DNA of 64,000 nucleotides from Holdemanella hominis (GTDB lineage Bacteria; Bacillota_I; Bacilli_A; Erysipelotrichales; Erysipelotrichaceae), in contig NZ_JACRWH010000002.1 in assembly GCF_014306155.1 (NCBI RefSeq), positions 67,208 through 131,207 of the forward strand, in the 5' to 3' direction. Positions within the stretch are counted from its first letter, which is position 1; the number at the start of each line of letters is the position of its first letter. Below, one piece after another: positions 53,822 through 63,578 of this stretch. Made by a program: the position numbers and the translations under genes. A model generated the notes under the pieces. It saw only the letters and a list, made by a program, of their open reading frames with translations, did no database searches and had not been told where the DNA came from.

Positions 53822-55665
53822 GTCCATATTATACCAAACATTCCATCGTTTGTGACAAGAAATGAAAGGTGAAATAAAGAATAGATGGCTATACTTCCAC
53901 AATCACTCGTACATAATGTATTGATATGCAGGGTTTCTAATGTCTTGAGTGTTTCAACACTTGGATGACCATACTTGTTTTTATAACCTGCGCTAATGAG
54001 TGCAATCTTACAATCTAAAGAGTCAAGAAAATCTGAGTCTGAACTCGTATTCGATCCGTGATGCCCTACTTTTACGACATCAGCCTTTAAATCATATGTA
54101 GCCATCAATTGTTTTTCAATTTGTTTACTCGCATCCCCCATAAAAAGATAGGTGAAATGATCATAGGTAAAATAGCTGATAATACTTGAATCATTGGTAT
54201 CTTTAGCTTCTCTTTCACTTAATAATAAATAAAATGGATAGTCTACATTGACCTTATCATTTGAATCTTCTATGACTTGTTTGATTTCAATTTTATCTTT
54301 TAAACTCTCATATCCTCCATTATGATCAAAGTCATCATGTGTAAGTATCAATGTATCAATCGCATGAATGTTCTTATTTTCTAGAAAGGGCATAATAATT
54401 CTTTCGACATTATCACGATATAGGTTTTGCCCACAATCAATCATCACTACGCTTTTATGGAAGGGTTCTACAATAATGCTGCAGTCGGCTTGACCTATAT
54501 TTAATGTATAGACTTGAAAGAAAGGATTACAATAGATCTCTAGAAATGGAACGATAAATATACATAGATATTTCCATTGAAAGTGTTTTAAGCATTGTAT
54601 ATAGAAGATGATAAATAGAACTATAAATAGGATTTTAGGTGCATAATGGATGGTAAGGTCTGGTAATTTTAGGTGTATTAAATCATACACTGTAAATCCA
54701 AATAAGAAGATCAAACCATATAGTTTTCTAAAGATGTTAAAAAAAAGTAATGAAATAAGATTCACTTTCTTAAAGTAAATAAACATCAATCCAATTAAGA
54801 TCATCTTTTGTACGATCCATTTGTGTTCTGTACAAAAATAAGATACGAGTTGTAATAAGAGTGGACATAAAAAAGATATGGATAGTACTTGATTTGGATA
54901 GATTATGCCGAAACAAAAGATCGTAAAAGCCATTTGATTGGGTTTGGATATGAACAATAGAGTACTCAACTGATACAAAATAAATCTTGTGAATGCAAGT
55001 GTAAACACAAAGAAATGGCCAAATAAAACACTGAGGACTAGAAGGATTCTTCGAATACGAGTCTCATCCCACTTTCGCTTTAACATATGTAGAACAATGT
55101 AGTATGCGCTCATATAGCCATATCCAAGCATCGTATATATTTCATCTATACTTTCATCGTGTATGCCATAGTATAAGGATAAGACAATGGAAGAATTGGG
55201 TTTCAACTTTAAGTAGTTGTAGAGTCTAGACTTGAATGATGTTGATTTGTGGACAATTTCTACAGAGTTCGTCTTAAACCTGATATTCTTATTTTCATTG
55301 TATCGAGTAAAACTAAATAGCGTAAAATTATCATCTGTATGAATGGGTTCTATGTGTTTGACTTTAACTTCATCTTGAAAGCTTAGATTTAAATCTGTTT
55401 GAATAAGTATTTTAGAACCTCTATTTTTACCTATATAGTATCCTTTCTTTATTTCTGTAATTTTATATGTATCCTGTTGTTGAACTTCTTTTGGATATAC
55501 AAGGATACAGCTTAATAGGCTAAATAAAAAAAATAAAATCAGGATTCTTTTATTTTTAAACCGATAGTATAGATAGACAAGAAAGAAAAGTGTAAAACAG
55601 AGTATACAAAGTATTTCTTTTAAGATCAGACAGGCCAAAAAGCCAAGTGAAAGTATCAACATCAT
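53818..55665 (-). CDS. comEC: Competence DNA-transport channel ComEC
   Basis: Membrane channel taking single-stranded DNA across the membrane. 615 residues: many hydrophobic segments with the competence domain in the middle, and a C-terminal MBL-like domain (LTHDDFDHNGG; FMGDASKQIE; KVGHHGSNTSS). It is shorter than many ComEC proteins (about 700-770), mainly in the N-terminal part. It overlaps comEA by 4 bp (ATGA). comEB is absent. Confidence 0.92.
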   Translation of the reverse strand: MMLILSLGFLACLILKEILCILCFTLFFLVYLYYRFKNKRILILFFLFSLLSCILVYPKEVQQQDTYKITEIKKGYYIGKNRGSKILIQTDLNLSFQDEVKVKHIEPIHTDDNFTLFSFTRYNENKNIRFKTNSVEIVHKSTSFKSRLYNYLKLKPNSSIVLSLYYGIHDESIDEIYTMLGYGYMSAYYIVLHMLKRKWDETRIRRILLVLSVLFGHFFVFTLAFTRFILYQLSTLLFISKPNQMAFTIFCFGIIYPNQVLSISFLCPLLLQLVSYFCTEHKWIVQKMILIGLMFIYFKKVNLISLLFFNIFRKLYGLIFLFGFTVYDLIHLKLPDLTIHYAPKILFIVLFIIFYIQCLKHFQWKYLCIFIVPFLEIYCNPFFQVYTLNIGQADCSIIVEPFHKSVVMIDCGQNLYRDNVERIIMPFLENKNIHAIDTLILTHDDFDHNGGYESLKDKIEIKQVIEDSNDKVNVDYPFYLLLSEREAKDTNDSSIISYFTYDHFTYLFMGDASKQIEKQLMATYDLKADVVKVGHHGSNTSSDSDFLDSLDCKIALISAGYKNKYGHPSVETLKTLETLHINTLCTSDCGSIAIYSLFHLSFLVTNDGMFGIIWT

Positions 55666-56138
55666 AGGCAGATCTTATCCTTGATCTTATTAAACATGGC
55701 TGGACCAATGCCTTTGACATTTTGGATTTGTTCTAAAGATTGAAATGTGTTACTTTTGCGATACTCCATGATTCTTTGGGCAATGGCCGGACCAATACCT
55801 GGAAGTGTTTGTAGTTCTTCAAGTGTGGCACTATTAATAGAAATGAGTTTTACATCTTGTTTTTCTGGAATCACCACCACATCTTTATCTTGTAGGATAT
55901 AGTTAAAACTGATTCTAGACGTATCACTGTTTTCTGATAGGCCTCCGCTCATTTGAATTAAACTTGAAATGGAGCTATTTCGCTTTAAAGTATAAACACC
56001 CGGATTTTGAATAGCTCCCTTAATTTCCACTTGCATCAATGTGGGCTTGGCTTCTTGTAAGGTAATGGGTGTATACCGGTTAAAGCAGGTAAAGGTAAAG
56101 AAAATGAAGAGACAAAAAAAGAGAAGAGTTCGTTTCAT
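55662..56138 (-). CDS. comEA: Competence DNA receptor ComEA
   Basis: Membrane-anchored receptor that binds incoming DNA. 158 residues: N-terminal membrane anchor (about 4-20), SLBB-type domain (VEIKGAIQNPGVYTL) and C-terminal helix-hairpin-helix pair (LQTLPGIGPAIAQRIMEYR; VKGIGPAMFNKI). The ATG at 56138 has SD GAAGGGTGAT. Confidence 0.95.
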   Translation of the reverse strand: MKRTLLFFCLFIFFTFTCFNRYTPITLQEAKPTLMQVEIKGAIQNPGVYTLKRNSSISSLIQMSGGLSENSDTSRISFNYILQDKDVVVIPEKQDVKLISINSATLEELQTLPGIGPAIAQRIMEYRKSNTFQSLEQIQNVKGIGPAMFNKIKDKICL

Positions 56139-56179
56139 AAATATCACCCTTCTCTTATACGTAATTTTTTGATGTTTTT

Positions 56180-56668
56180 CTATTTAATTTCAAGAATTTT
56201 TACATCATATGGTTCTTCAACACGTCTTACAGTACATACATCTCCAACTTTGTGGTCCATGATGACTTCTGCAAGTGGTGTTGTGTTTGAAAGCTTACCA
56301 TTGAATGGATCCGCTTCAATTGTACCAACGATATTGAATGTTACTTCTTGGTTATCTGATAAATCTAAGATTTTAACAGTAGATCCCAGTTTTACAACAT
56401 TCTTTTTCTTTTTATCTTCCGCATTATCGACTTCACTAATGATTTCAGCATTTTTGATCATTGCCTCTAATTCACGAATACGACCTTCGACTTGAGCCTG
56501 GTGTTCTCTGGCTGCATCATAGTCGGCGTTTTCAGACAAGTCACCTTGTGCACGAGCTTCCTGCAACTCAACGATAACTTCCTGACGAACTTTATGAACT
56601 AGGTTTTCATGTTCATTGACTAAATCATTATAACCTTCTTGGGTAACGTAAAATTTTTCATTTGCCAT
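56180..56668 (-). CDS. greA: Transcription elongation factor GreA
   Basis: Rescues backtracked RNA polymerase, 162 residues. N-terminal coiled coil with the acidic tip (EARAQGDLSENADYDAARE), then the FKBP-like C-terminal domain (VKLGSTVKILDLSD). SD AAGGAGTG before the ATG. Last gene of ireB-ruvX-yrzB-mltG-greA, though it is 66 bp from mltG. Confidence 0.97.
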   Translation of the reverse strand: MANEKFYVTQEGYNDLVNEHENLVHKVRQEVIVELQEARAQGDLSENADYDAAREHQAQVEGRIRELEAMIKNAEIISEVDNAEDKKKKNVVKLGSTVKILDLSDNQEVTFNIVGTIEADPFNGKLSNTTPLAEVIMDHKVGDVCTVRRVEEPYDVKILEIK

Positions 56669-56734
56669 GTGGTATCACTCCTTGTATTTAGCACAAAAAA
56701 TTATAACATAATCCTTAAATTATGCAAAACATTG

Positions 56735-57817
56735 TTACAGATTTAAGCCTAATTTTTCGCAGATTTGTTGGTGTTCTTCATATGTTTTTGAATAATATAC
56801 TTTTCCATCACCATATATATCGGCCGCAAAAAATAGATAATCTGTTTTTTCTGGATTCAATACGGCTTTAATGGCTTCATCCCCCGGATTTAGAATTGGT
56901 CCAATCGGTAAGCCTTCATGTAAGTACGTATTGTATGGTGAATCAATTTCCGGATTGGTTTCACAATCTTTTGGATCGTTGAAATCATCATATAATGCAT
57001 AACATACCGTTACACTCGATTGAAGTTTCATGTCTTGATCTAAACGATTGTAGAAAACACCGGCAATTGTAGCCATATCACCAGGTTCACTTGCTTCAAA
57101 TTGAACGACACTTGCCAAGCTAATGATTTGATGGATGGATAAGTCACTTTTATCAAATGACTTTTTATTCTCTTTATACATCACATCAAAACGATCTAAC
57201 AGAACGCGTGTAATATCATCAAGAGAGTCATCTTTTTCCAAAAAATATGTGTCAGGAAATAAATAGCCTTCTAATTTCACTTTATAGTTGGAATTATTTA
57301 AATCATCTACATTTAAGAAAGAATAATCCTTTGCGAGCGTTTGAATATAAGAAATATCATTCCATTGATTTAAAATTTCTTCTGAAGAATACTTTCCATC
57401 ATATAAATTTGATATTTCAGCCGCAATCTCCTTAGCCCATTTGCCTTCCGGTATTTTTAAGACAAGAGCATCTTTCTTTAGTTTTGTACTATCTTGAATG
57501 GTAGACAAAATATCTTTTACGCTCATGCCATTATCCAATTCAAAAGTACCTGCCACAAAGTTTGTGTTGTGACTTGCCTTGGCATAAAGCTTGGCAACAC
57601 TCGCATTTGCGATCAGATTCTCTTTTTTCAAGTTCTCTAAAACTGAATCAAATGATTCATTGTTTTCAATGGTAAACACTACTTCCTTATCCCCGTTGCC
57701 CGTACTTGATAGTCCTGTCTTTACGACAAAAATCGAACCAAGACCGGCGATAATTAAAAGACATACAACAACTAATAGAACAACTCTTACAGAATTGACT
57801 TTTCGCCTAGTCGGCAT
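56735..57817 (-). CDS. mltG: Endolytic murein transglycosylase MltG
   Basis: Membrane-bound enzyme that cuts nascent glycan strands, 360 residues. One N-terminal membrane helix (about 14-35), a LysM-like domain, then the YceG core with catalytic Glu in VVQFEASEPGDMATIAGVFYNRL-type region and the C-terminal YNTYLHEGLPIGPILNPG. The start at 57817 overlaps yrzB by 11 bp. Confidence 0.94.
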   Translation of the reverse strand: MPTRRKVNSVRVVLLVVVCLLIIAGLGSIFVVKTGLSSTGNGDKEVVFTIENNESFDSVLENLKKENLIANASVAKLYAKASHNTNFVAGTFELDNGMSVKDILSTIQDSTKLKKDALVLKIPEGKWAKEIAAEISNLYDGKYSSEEILNQWNDISYIQTLAKDYSFLNVDDLNNSNYKVKLEGYLFPDTYFLEKDDSLDDITRVLLDRFDVMYKENKKSFDKSDLSIHQIISLASVVQFEASEPGDMATIAGVFYNRLDQDMKLQSSVTVCYALYDDFNDPKDCETNPEIDSPYNTYLHEGLPIGPILNPGDEAIKAVLNPEKTDYLFFAADIYGDGKVYYSKTYEEHQQICEKLGLNL

Positions 57818-58064
57818 TTTCCTCATCCTCAACAAACGTGTTGATTACTTCTTCTACCATTTCCCATTCGGCTTCGCTTTCAATAGGAATCAACTGACCT
57901 TTGTCGTCATAGCGAGATGCGAACACTTCGCCCTCATCATTGTCTGGATCTTGGAAAACCACATATTGGCATCCCGTTTCATCACTGTCAAAAGTGAATA
58001 AGATGGTCATCTTTTTTTCATTTCCATCTTCATCATATACATATAAACTATTTGAATCTAACAT
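57807..58064 (-). CDS. DUF1292 family protein (YrzB-like)
   Basis: 85 residues, acidic, all-beta DUF1292 type (YVYDEDGNEKKMTILFTFDS). Function unknown. It is consistently encoded between ruvX and mltG in Bacillota. The start ATG 58064 is supported by AAGGA upstream; a longer frame to 58163 is not DUF1292-like. Confidence 0.85.
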   Translation of the reverse strand: MLDSNSLYVYDEDGNEKKMTILFTFDSDETGCQYVVFQDPDNDEGEVFASRYDDKGQLIPIESEAEWEMVEEVINTFVEDEENAD

Positions 58065-58098
58065 AAATATACTTTTCCTTTCAAAAATAAAGGAGGAT

Positions 58099-58524
58099 CT
58101 AGAATCCCCCGTTTTGTCTGTCCAAAAAACTCTGTAAAATTTGAACGGCAGCCATCTGATCAATTACTTTTTTACGTTTCTTACGAGAAACATCCCCCTG
58201 TAGTAAGATTTTTTCGGCCGCAACCGTTGTAAGTCGCTCATCCCATAGATGAACTGTAATACCCGAAGACTCTAATTTCTTGGCAAATTCACAAGATATT
58301 TCACCACGAATTCCGATATCTCCATTCATGTGCTTTGGCAAGCCTAAAACTACTTCTTTGACTTTATTTTCTTTTAATAGCTTTAAAACTTCTTCTAAAC
58401 AAGCATCATAATCATCCGATTCAAAACGCACAGTCATTAAAGCTCGACACGTAATATGAAGCGCATCACAAATCGATACACCACATGTTTTTGAACCAAG
58501 ATCTAAACCAATGATACGATCCAT
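58099..58524 (-). CDS. ruvX: Putative pre-16S rRNA nuclease (RuvX/YqgF)
   Basis: RNase H-fold nuclease, 141 residues, with GLDLGSKTCGVSICD at the N-terminus, VVLGLPKHMNGDIGIRG and WDERLTTVAAEKIL. Its ATG overlaps the ireB stop by one base. Now thought to process 16S rRNA 5' ends. Confidence 0.93.
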   Translation of the reverse strand: MDRIIGLDLGSKTCGVSICDALHITCRALMTVRFESDDYDACLEEVLKLLKENKVKEVVLGLPKHMNGDIGIRGEISCEFAKKLESSGITVHLWDERLTTVAAEKILLQGDVSRKKRKKVIDQMAAVQILQSFLDRQNGGF

Positions 58525-58775
58525 TATTTCTCTAAATACGCGCGTACAAGTTCTTCAATGATTTCATAACGTTCAATCTTTTGAATCAAGTTACGAGCAT
58601 TCTTGTGAGAAGAAATATACGCAGGGTCGTTACTAATCAAATAACCAGCAATCTGATTTTCTGAATTATAACCACGTTCTTCCAAAGCATCACTTACTTC
58701 ACGAAGAATCATCTTGATATTTTCACGACGAATCTCTTCCGTAGTAAATGTCATTGTTTCGGTAATGTCTTTCAT
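58524..58775 (-). CDS. ireB: IreB family regulatory phosphoprotein
   Basis: 83 residues, IreB (DUF965) type: MTFTTEEIRRENIKMIL, YNSENQIAGYLISNDPAYI and KIERYEIIEELVRAYL. In Enterococcus the homologue is phosphorylated by the Ser/Thr kinase IreK and modulates cell-wall stress resistance. SD AAGGAGTG precedes the ATG. It heads ireB-ruvX-yrzB-mltG. Confidence 0.94.
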   Translation of the reverse strand: MKDITETMTFTTEEIRRENIKMILREVSDALEERGYNSENQIAGYLISNDPAYISSHKNARNLIQKIERYEIIEELVRAYLEK

Positions 58776-58842
58776 AATTTCACACTCCTTAACACGTTTT
58801 TATTATATATGAATCCAATTCAAAAAGAAAGCGATTTAATAG

Positions 58843-58866
58843 AAAAATGGGGTGTTATACACCCCA
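58843..58866 (-). terminator. Terminator after the ABC-exporter operon
   Basis: TGGGGTGT/ACACCCCA stem (58848-58855, 58859-58866), three-base loop, U5 tract; overlaps the end of the 83-residue gene. Confidence 0.85.
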
Positions 58867-59106
58867 GATACAATACAGACAATCACTTTTTTGCTGAATA
58901 TCCTCTAAGATAAAGATCCATTTAGCACAAGATGTAAGATTTTGTTCTCGATTCTTTACTTCAATAATAGTCTCAATGGACATCTGCAGCATTCTTCTTT
59001 CAAAATCTTCGTACGATTTATTTTGTACGTCTAATCCAAACATTTCATACATCATTGAAAATTCATTATCTTTTACTACATTCAAATCCACTATGATCTT
59101 ACGCAT
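58855..59106 (-). CDS. Small unknown protein at the end of the ABC-exporter operon
   Basis: 83 residues, no family I recognise. It begins MRKIIVDLNVVKDNEF and contains an acidic, helical middle (NKSYEDFERRMLQMSIETII) and a hydrophobic Cys-containing tail (SDCLYCIWGV). There is no signal peptide or clear membrane span. It lies 3 bp after the exporter gene and before the operon terminator, so it is co-transcribed with the MarR-controlled transporter; a regulatory or accessory role is only a guess. Confidence 0.65.
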   Translation of the reverse strand: MRKIIVDLNVVKDNEFSMMYEMFGLDVQNKSYEDFERRMLQMSIETIIEVKNREQNLTSCAKWIFILEDIQQKSDCLYCIWGV

Positions 59107-59109
59107 AGC

Positions 59110-60948
59110 TTAAGCCTCTTCAAATTGCGCATTATATAACTTCGTATAGAAGCCATTACGCTTCATCAATTCATCATGGCTTCCCACTTCCACAATGTCA
59201 CCATGATCCATAACGATAATATTATCCGCATCACGAATCGTAGATAGGCGGTGCGCAATCACAAAGCTTGTACGCCCCTTCATCAACTCATCCATTCCCT
59301 TTTGAATCAAGACTTCTGTACGTGTATCCACACTGCTTGTCGCCTCATCCAAAATCAAGATTTTAGGATCTGCCAAGAAGGCACGGGCAATCGTTAATAA
59401 TTGTCGTTGTCCTTGACTAATATTACTAGAAGCTTCATTTAGTACGGTATCATAACCATAATCTAATGTACGAATAAAGTGATCGACATGCGCAGCTTTA
59501 GCAGCTTTCATGACCTCTTCATCGGTTGCGTTGGGTCTGCCAAATCGTAAGTTTTCTAAAATGCTTCCCTCAAACAGCCAAGCATCCTGTAATACCATAC
59601 CCACCATATTACGTAAACCGCTTCTTGTATAGTCTGTAATATTATGGCCATCAATATAAATAGTGCCTGCATTTAATTCATAAAAACGCATCAATAATTT
59701 TACAATCGTTGTTTTACCTGCACCTGTAGGACCTACAATAGCGATTGTTTGGCCTGGCTTGACATACATAGAAAAATCGTTGATGATAATCTTACTTGGA
59801 TCATATCCAAAACATACATTCTCAAAAATTACTTGGCCTTGCACTTCTTCGAATACAACTGGATTTTGTACTTCAGCAACTTCTTCTTCACTCGCCAAGA
59901 ATTCAAAGACACGTTCTGCAGCTGCTGCCGTACTCTGTAACATATTCATAGATTGTGAGATTTGTGAGATTGGTTGCGTAAAGTTACGTGTATACGTAAT
60001 AAACGATTGAATATCTCCCACGGCAATTTCACCATGAACCGTTAAATAACCGCCTAGAATACATACGCCGACATAGCCAATATTTCCAATTAAATTTGTT
60101 AATGGCATCATTAAACCAGACAAGAATTGGGATTTCCATGCGCTTGTATACAATTGATTATTATAGTCTTTAAACGATTTTAAAGACTCTTCTTCCCCAT
60201 TAAAAGCTTTCACAATTGTATGTGCTGCATACATCTCTTCAATATGTCCATTGACTAAGCCTAATGATTTTTGTTGTGCCTTAAAGTAACGTTGACTCTT
60301 TTTCACAACTACCATCACTAGAATCATACTGAGTGGAATCACAACAAGAGCCATTAATGTCATTTTCCAAGAAATACTTAACATCATCACTAGAAAGCCA
60401 ATAATTTGTACAATGCTCGATACCATCGTGGATAAAGATTGGTTTAAAGATTGAACTAGAGTATCTACATCATTGGTAAAGCGAGATAGAATGTCTCCAT
60501 GACTATTTTTATCAAAGTAAGATAGTGGAAGTTTATCAATCTTTTGATTCATTTCCTTACGAAGCTGATATCCCATTTTATTGGAAACGCCACTCATCAA
60601 CCAGCCTTGAATATACGAGAAGGCCGTACTCATGGCATAGATAGCTAATAATAAGGCACACGTCTTTTTGATCGCATCAAAATCAATGCCACCCTTGCCT
60701 TGTACTTTATTCATAAAGCCTTCGGCTATTTCTGTAATAATATTTCCTTGAATCTTAGGTCCAATGACCATAATACATACAGAGACAACGGCACAAAGAA
60801 TTCCAATTAGAAAAGTAAATTTAAAAGGTTTGATATAATTGAACAACTTCTTCATTGTACCTTTGAAATCTTTTGCCTTTTCGCCGCCACCACGCATACC
60901 ATGGCCCATTGGTCCTCTTGGACGATTGCTTTGTTTCTGATTAGACAT
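59110..60948 (-). CDS. ABC-type exporter half-transporter, canonical ATPase site
   Basis: 612 residues: a Gly/Met/Arg-rich N-terminus, six-helix membrane domain (about 40-330), then the ATPase domain. Walker A GPTGAGKTT, signature NISQGQRQ, Walker B LILDEATSSVD with the catalytic Glu, and HRLST. It starts at ATG 60948 with SD AAGGAGG and overlaps the upstream half by 8 bp. The two halves form a heterodimer; this one carries the complete catalytic Glu. Substrate unknown, likely drugs or lipids. Confidence 0.92.
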   Translation of the reverse strand: MSNQKQSNRPRGPMGHGMRGGGEKAKDFKGTMKKLFNYIKPFKFTFLIGILCAVVSVCIMVIGPKIQGNIITEIAEGFMNKVQGKGGIDFDAIKKTCALLLAIYAMSTAFSYIQGWLMSGVSNKMGYQLRKEMNQKIDKLPLSYFDKNSHGDILSRFTNDVDTLVQSLNQSLSTMVSSIVQIIGFLVMMLSISWKMTLMALVVIPLSMILVMVVVKKSQRYFKAQQKSLGLVNGHIEEMYAAHTIVKAFNGEEESLKSFKDYNNQLYTSAWKSQFLSGLMMPLTNLIGNIGYVGVCILGGYLTVHGEIAVGDIQSFITYTRNFTQPISQISQSMNMLQSTAAAAERVFEFLASEEEVAEVQNPVVFEEVQGQVIFENVCFGYDPSKIIINDFSMYVKPGQTIAIVGPTGAGKTTIVKLLMRFYELNAGTIYIDGHNITDYTRSGLRNMVGMVLQDAWLFEGSILENLRFGRPNATDEEVMKAAKAAHVDHFIRTLDYGYDTVLNEASSNISQGQRQLLTIARAFLADPKILILDEATSSVDTRTEVLIQKGMDELMKGRTSFVIAHRLSTIRDADNIIVMDHGDIVEVGSHDELMKRNGFYTKLYNAQFEEA

Positions 60949-63124
60949 TGGCAAGTTCCTCCTTTGTCAACTGGCTCGATGCAATTTGTTGATACACATC
61001 ACAAGATTCCATCAATTCAGCATGTGTTCCTTTTCCAACCATTTTCCCTTCATCCAGTACAATGATTTGATCGGCATGTAAAATACTTGAAATACGTTGG
61101 GCTACAAGGAGTACCGTACTCTTCGTTTCTTTACAAGACTTCGCCAAAGCTTCTCTAAGTTTGGCATCCGTTTTAAAGTCTAATGCACTAAAGCTATCAT
61201 CAAAAATATAGATTTCAGGCTTACGCACAATGGCACGTGCAATCGATAGTCTTTGTCTTTGTCCTCCCGATACGTTTGTGCCACCCTGACTGATTTCACA
61301 GTGGATGCCTTCTGGTTTTTTTGAAACAAACTCCGTACTTTGAGAAATAGATAAAGCAGACTCGATGTCTTTCTCATTGGCATCTTTCTTTGAATATAAT
61401 AAGTTAGATTCAATATCTCCCGATAGTAACAAACCTTTTTGTGGTACATAGCCAATGCGACTTCTTAAATCCGCTTGTTTGACATCTCGAATGTCTACAC
61501 CATCCACACAAATAGATCCACTTGTCACATCATAGAATCTTGGTACTAAGTTGATCAATGTCGACTTACCAGATCCTGTACTTCCAATAAAGGCAGTCGT
61601 TTCTCCTGGTTTTGTTTCAAAGTTAATATTGCTTAAAACATCTTCATCAGCTCCTGGATATCGAAAAGATACGTTTTTAAAGGATACAACACCTCGCATA
61701 TTAGATGAGAAATCTCTCGTATTCTCTTTATCTTTTACTGTAATATCACTGCTTAATACTTCATGAATACGCAAAGCACTGACATTTGCACGAGGAAGCA
61801 TAATCGCAACCATGGTAATCATTAGGAAGGCCATAATGACTTGCATCGCATACTGCATAAAGGCCATGATACTACCAACTTGAATGATGCCGGCATCGAC
61901 TTGTTTGGATCCAAACCATAGAATCATAAGTGTGGTACCGTTCATTAAAAACATCATGATCGGCATCATAAATGCCATAACTCGTGTTGTAAATAAAGAA
62001 ATAGAAGTAATATCTTTATTGGCTTGATCAAATTTAGCTTCTTCAATCTTTTCATTATTAAAGGCACGAATCACTAACATTCCATCTAACAATTCTCGTA
62101 CAACGCTATTCATCTTATCGATCATTTTCTGCATGATCTTAAATTTTGGCATGACAATCATAAAAATCACAAATACAACACTTAAAATGATCACTACACA
62201 TAAAGCTAGAATCCAAGTCATATTCGCTCCAGATTCAATGACGTGTAGAATGGCTCCAACACCAATAATAGGTGCATACATGACAATTCTTAAAAACATT
62301 GCCACCGTCATTTGTAGTTGTTGAATATCATTTGTGGTACGTGTAATCAAACTGGATGTACTAAAAGTATTTAGATTCTCATTGGAAAAATACGTCACTT
62401 TTTCAAATACGGCTTCACGCAAATCTTTAGAAAAGCCTGCCGCAATGCGACTCGCCAAGAATCCGACTAATATCGCACATACAGCACTGCCTAGGGCATA
62501 ACCTAACATCTTAAGTCCTGAAAAGATAATATAGTCTTGTTGGATCTTTTCCATATCCATACCTAGATCACTATATTCCTTCTTTAAAAATTGTGAGCTC
62601 ATGCTTGTTACTGTCGAATCTCCGAGTTTAGAAATCTCGGATTTTGCCACTTTTCTATATGTATCTATACCATTCATTATCAGTAGTTGAGGAATTTGTA
62701 CATTGCTTTCTTTAGCATCCTTACTCACTTCTACCATTGTCATTTGAAGTAGGGTCAAAGTGGAAGAAAGCTTCTCTTCCTTTTCTTCACTAAGATCTTT
62801 TAATAGATATACATTCTCTGTTTTCAAACCTGGAATTCTCGTTTTCTCTTCCTTAGTTGCCTTACTTGGAGTAACTAGCTTATAAGAAGATGTCATTAAA
62901 TCTTTTTCTGAATCGGTTGCGAACATTACATACGAATTGAATGTACTTTCACTAACCTGTTCATAGACACCACTTTCAATACCCCCATTTTGAATACCTG
63001 TATTGACAATATTTTGCATATAATCCGGCATTGTTAGTTCACAGGTTGCCTGTCCAAACAATAAACCAAGTGTAAGGCCAATGGATAGCCAATATGGTTT
63101 TAAATATTTCATAATCTTTGTCAT
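60941..63124 (-). CDS. ABC-type exporter half-transporter, degenerate ATPase site and large insert
   Basis: 727 residues. After the first membrane helix (about 12-30) comes an extra extracellular domain of roughly 165 residues (about 35-200), then the rest of the six-helix domain and the ATPase. Walker A GSTGSGKST, signature NVSGGQRQRLSIARA, Walker B IYIFDDSFSALD, where the catalytic Glu is replaced by Asp; this is the degenerate half of heterodimeric exporters such as BmrCD/LmrCD. The ATG overlaps the marR stop (ATGA). Confidence 0.9.
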   Translation of the reverse strand: MTKIMKYLKPYWLSIGLTLGLLFGQATCELTMPDYMQNIVNTGIQNGGIESGVYEQVSESTFNSYVMFATDSEKDLMTSSYKLVTPSKATKEEKTRIPGLKTENVYLLKDLSEEKEEKLSSTLTLLQMTMVEVSKDAKESNVQIPQLLIMNGIDTYRKVAKSEISKLGDSTVTSMSSQFLKKEYSDLGMDMEKIQQDYIIFSGLKMLGYALGSAVCAILVGFLASRIAAGFSKDLREAVFEKVTYFSNENLNTFSTSSLITRTTNDIQQLQMTVAMFLRIVMYAPIIGVGAILHVIESGANMTWILALCVVIILSVVFVIFMIVMPKFKIMQKMIDKMNSVVRELLDGMLVIRAFNNEKIEEAKFDQANKDITSISLFTTRVMAFMMPIMMFLMNGTTLMILWFGSKQVDAGIIQVGSIMAFMQYAMQVIMAFLMITMVAIMLPRANVSALRIHEVLSSDITVKDKENTRDFSSNMRGVVSFKNVSFRYPGADEDVLSNINFETKPGETTAFIGSTGSGKSTLINLVPRFYDVTSGSICVDGVDIRDVKQADLRSRIGYVPQKGLLLSGDIESNLLYSKKDANEKDIESALSISQSTEFVSKKPEGIHCEISQGGTNVSGGQRQRLSIARAIVRKPEIYIFDDSFSALDFKTDAKLREALAKSCKETKSTVLLVAQRISSILHADQIIVLDEGKMVGKGTHAELMESCDVYQQIASSQLTKEELANV

Positions 63125-63561
63125 TCTTTATTTTCCTCCATATAATAAGCTGTCTTTTTTAAAATATCTCTTAAATGCGCACAGTCAGATGTCCCCAGAT
63201 AATCTAAATATGAATAAACATTAGCCATATGGGAGTTCATACGCTTTTGAAACATGTCGATTGCCTCTGGAACAATTTGAATATAGACCGTTCTACGATC
63301 TGTATTCGAATGCACCCTTTGAAGCAGACCCTTCTTTTCAAATCCAGCAATCATCTGTGATACTGCAGCTGGAGAAACACCGAGAACATTTGCCACTTCA
63401 CTCATTGTGATCTGATGATTCTCTGCTTTATAAATCGTTTTAAACAACATCACATCTTTGATTCTTGGCCCATCTTTGCAATGACGGTTATTTCGAACAT
63501 AGTTCGTGACTTTATATGTTAGATCAAACAATAAATCTAGTACTTCATCTTGAACTTCCAT
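63121..63561 (-). CDS. MarR-family transcriptional regulator
   Basis: 146 residues with winged-helix DNA-binding domain (MSEVANVLGVSPAAVSQMIAG; HSNTDRRTVYIQI). ATG 63561 has SD TTGGAGG; a TTG at 63573 is the alternative. It heads the exporter operon and probably represses it until a ligand, perhaps the exporter's substrate, binds. Confidence 0.93.
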   Translation of the reverse strand: MEVQDEVLDLLFDLTYKVTNYVRNNRHCKDGPRIKDVMLFKTIYKAENHQITMSEVANVLGVSPAAVSQMIAGFEKKGLLQRVHSNTDRRTVYIQIVPEAIDMFQKRMNSHMANVYSYLDYLGTSDCAHLRDILKKTAYYMEENKE

Positions 63562-63578
63562 ACGAACCTCCAATTTAT

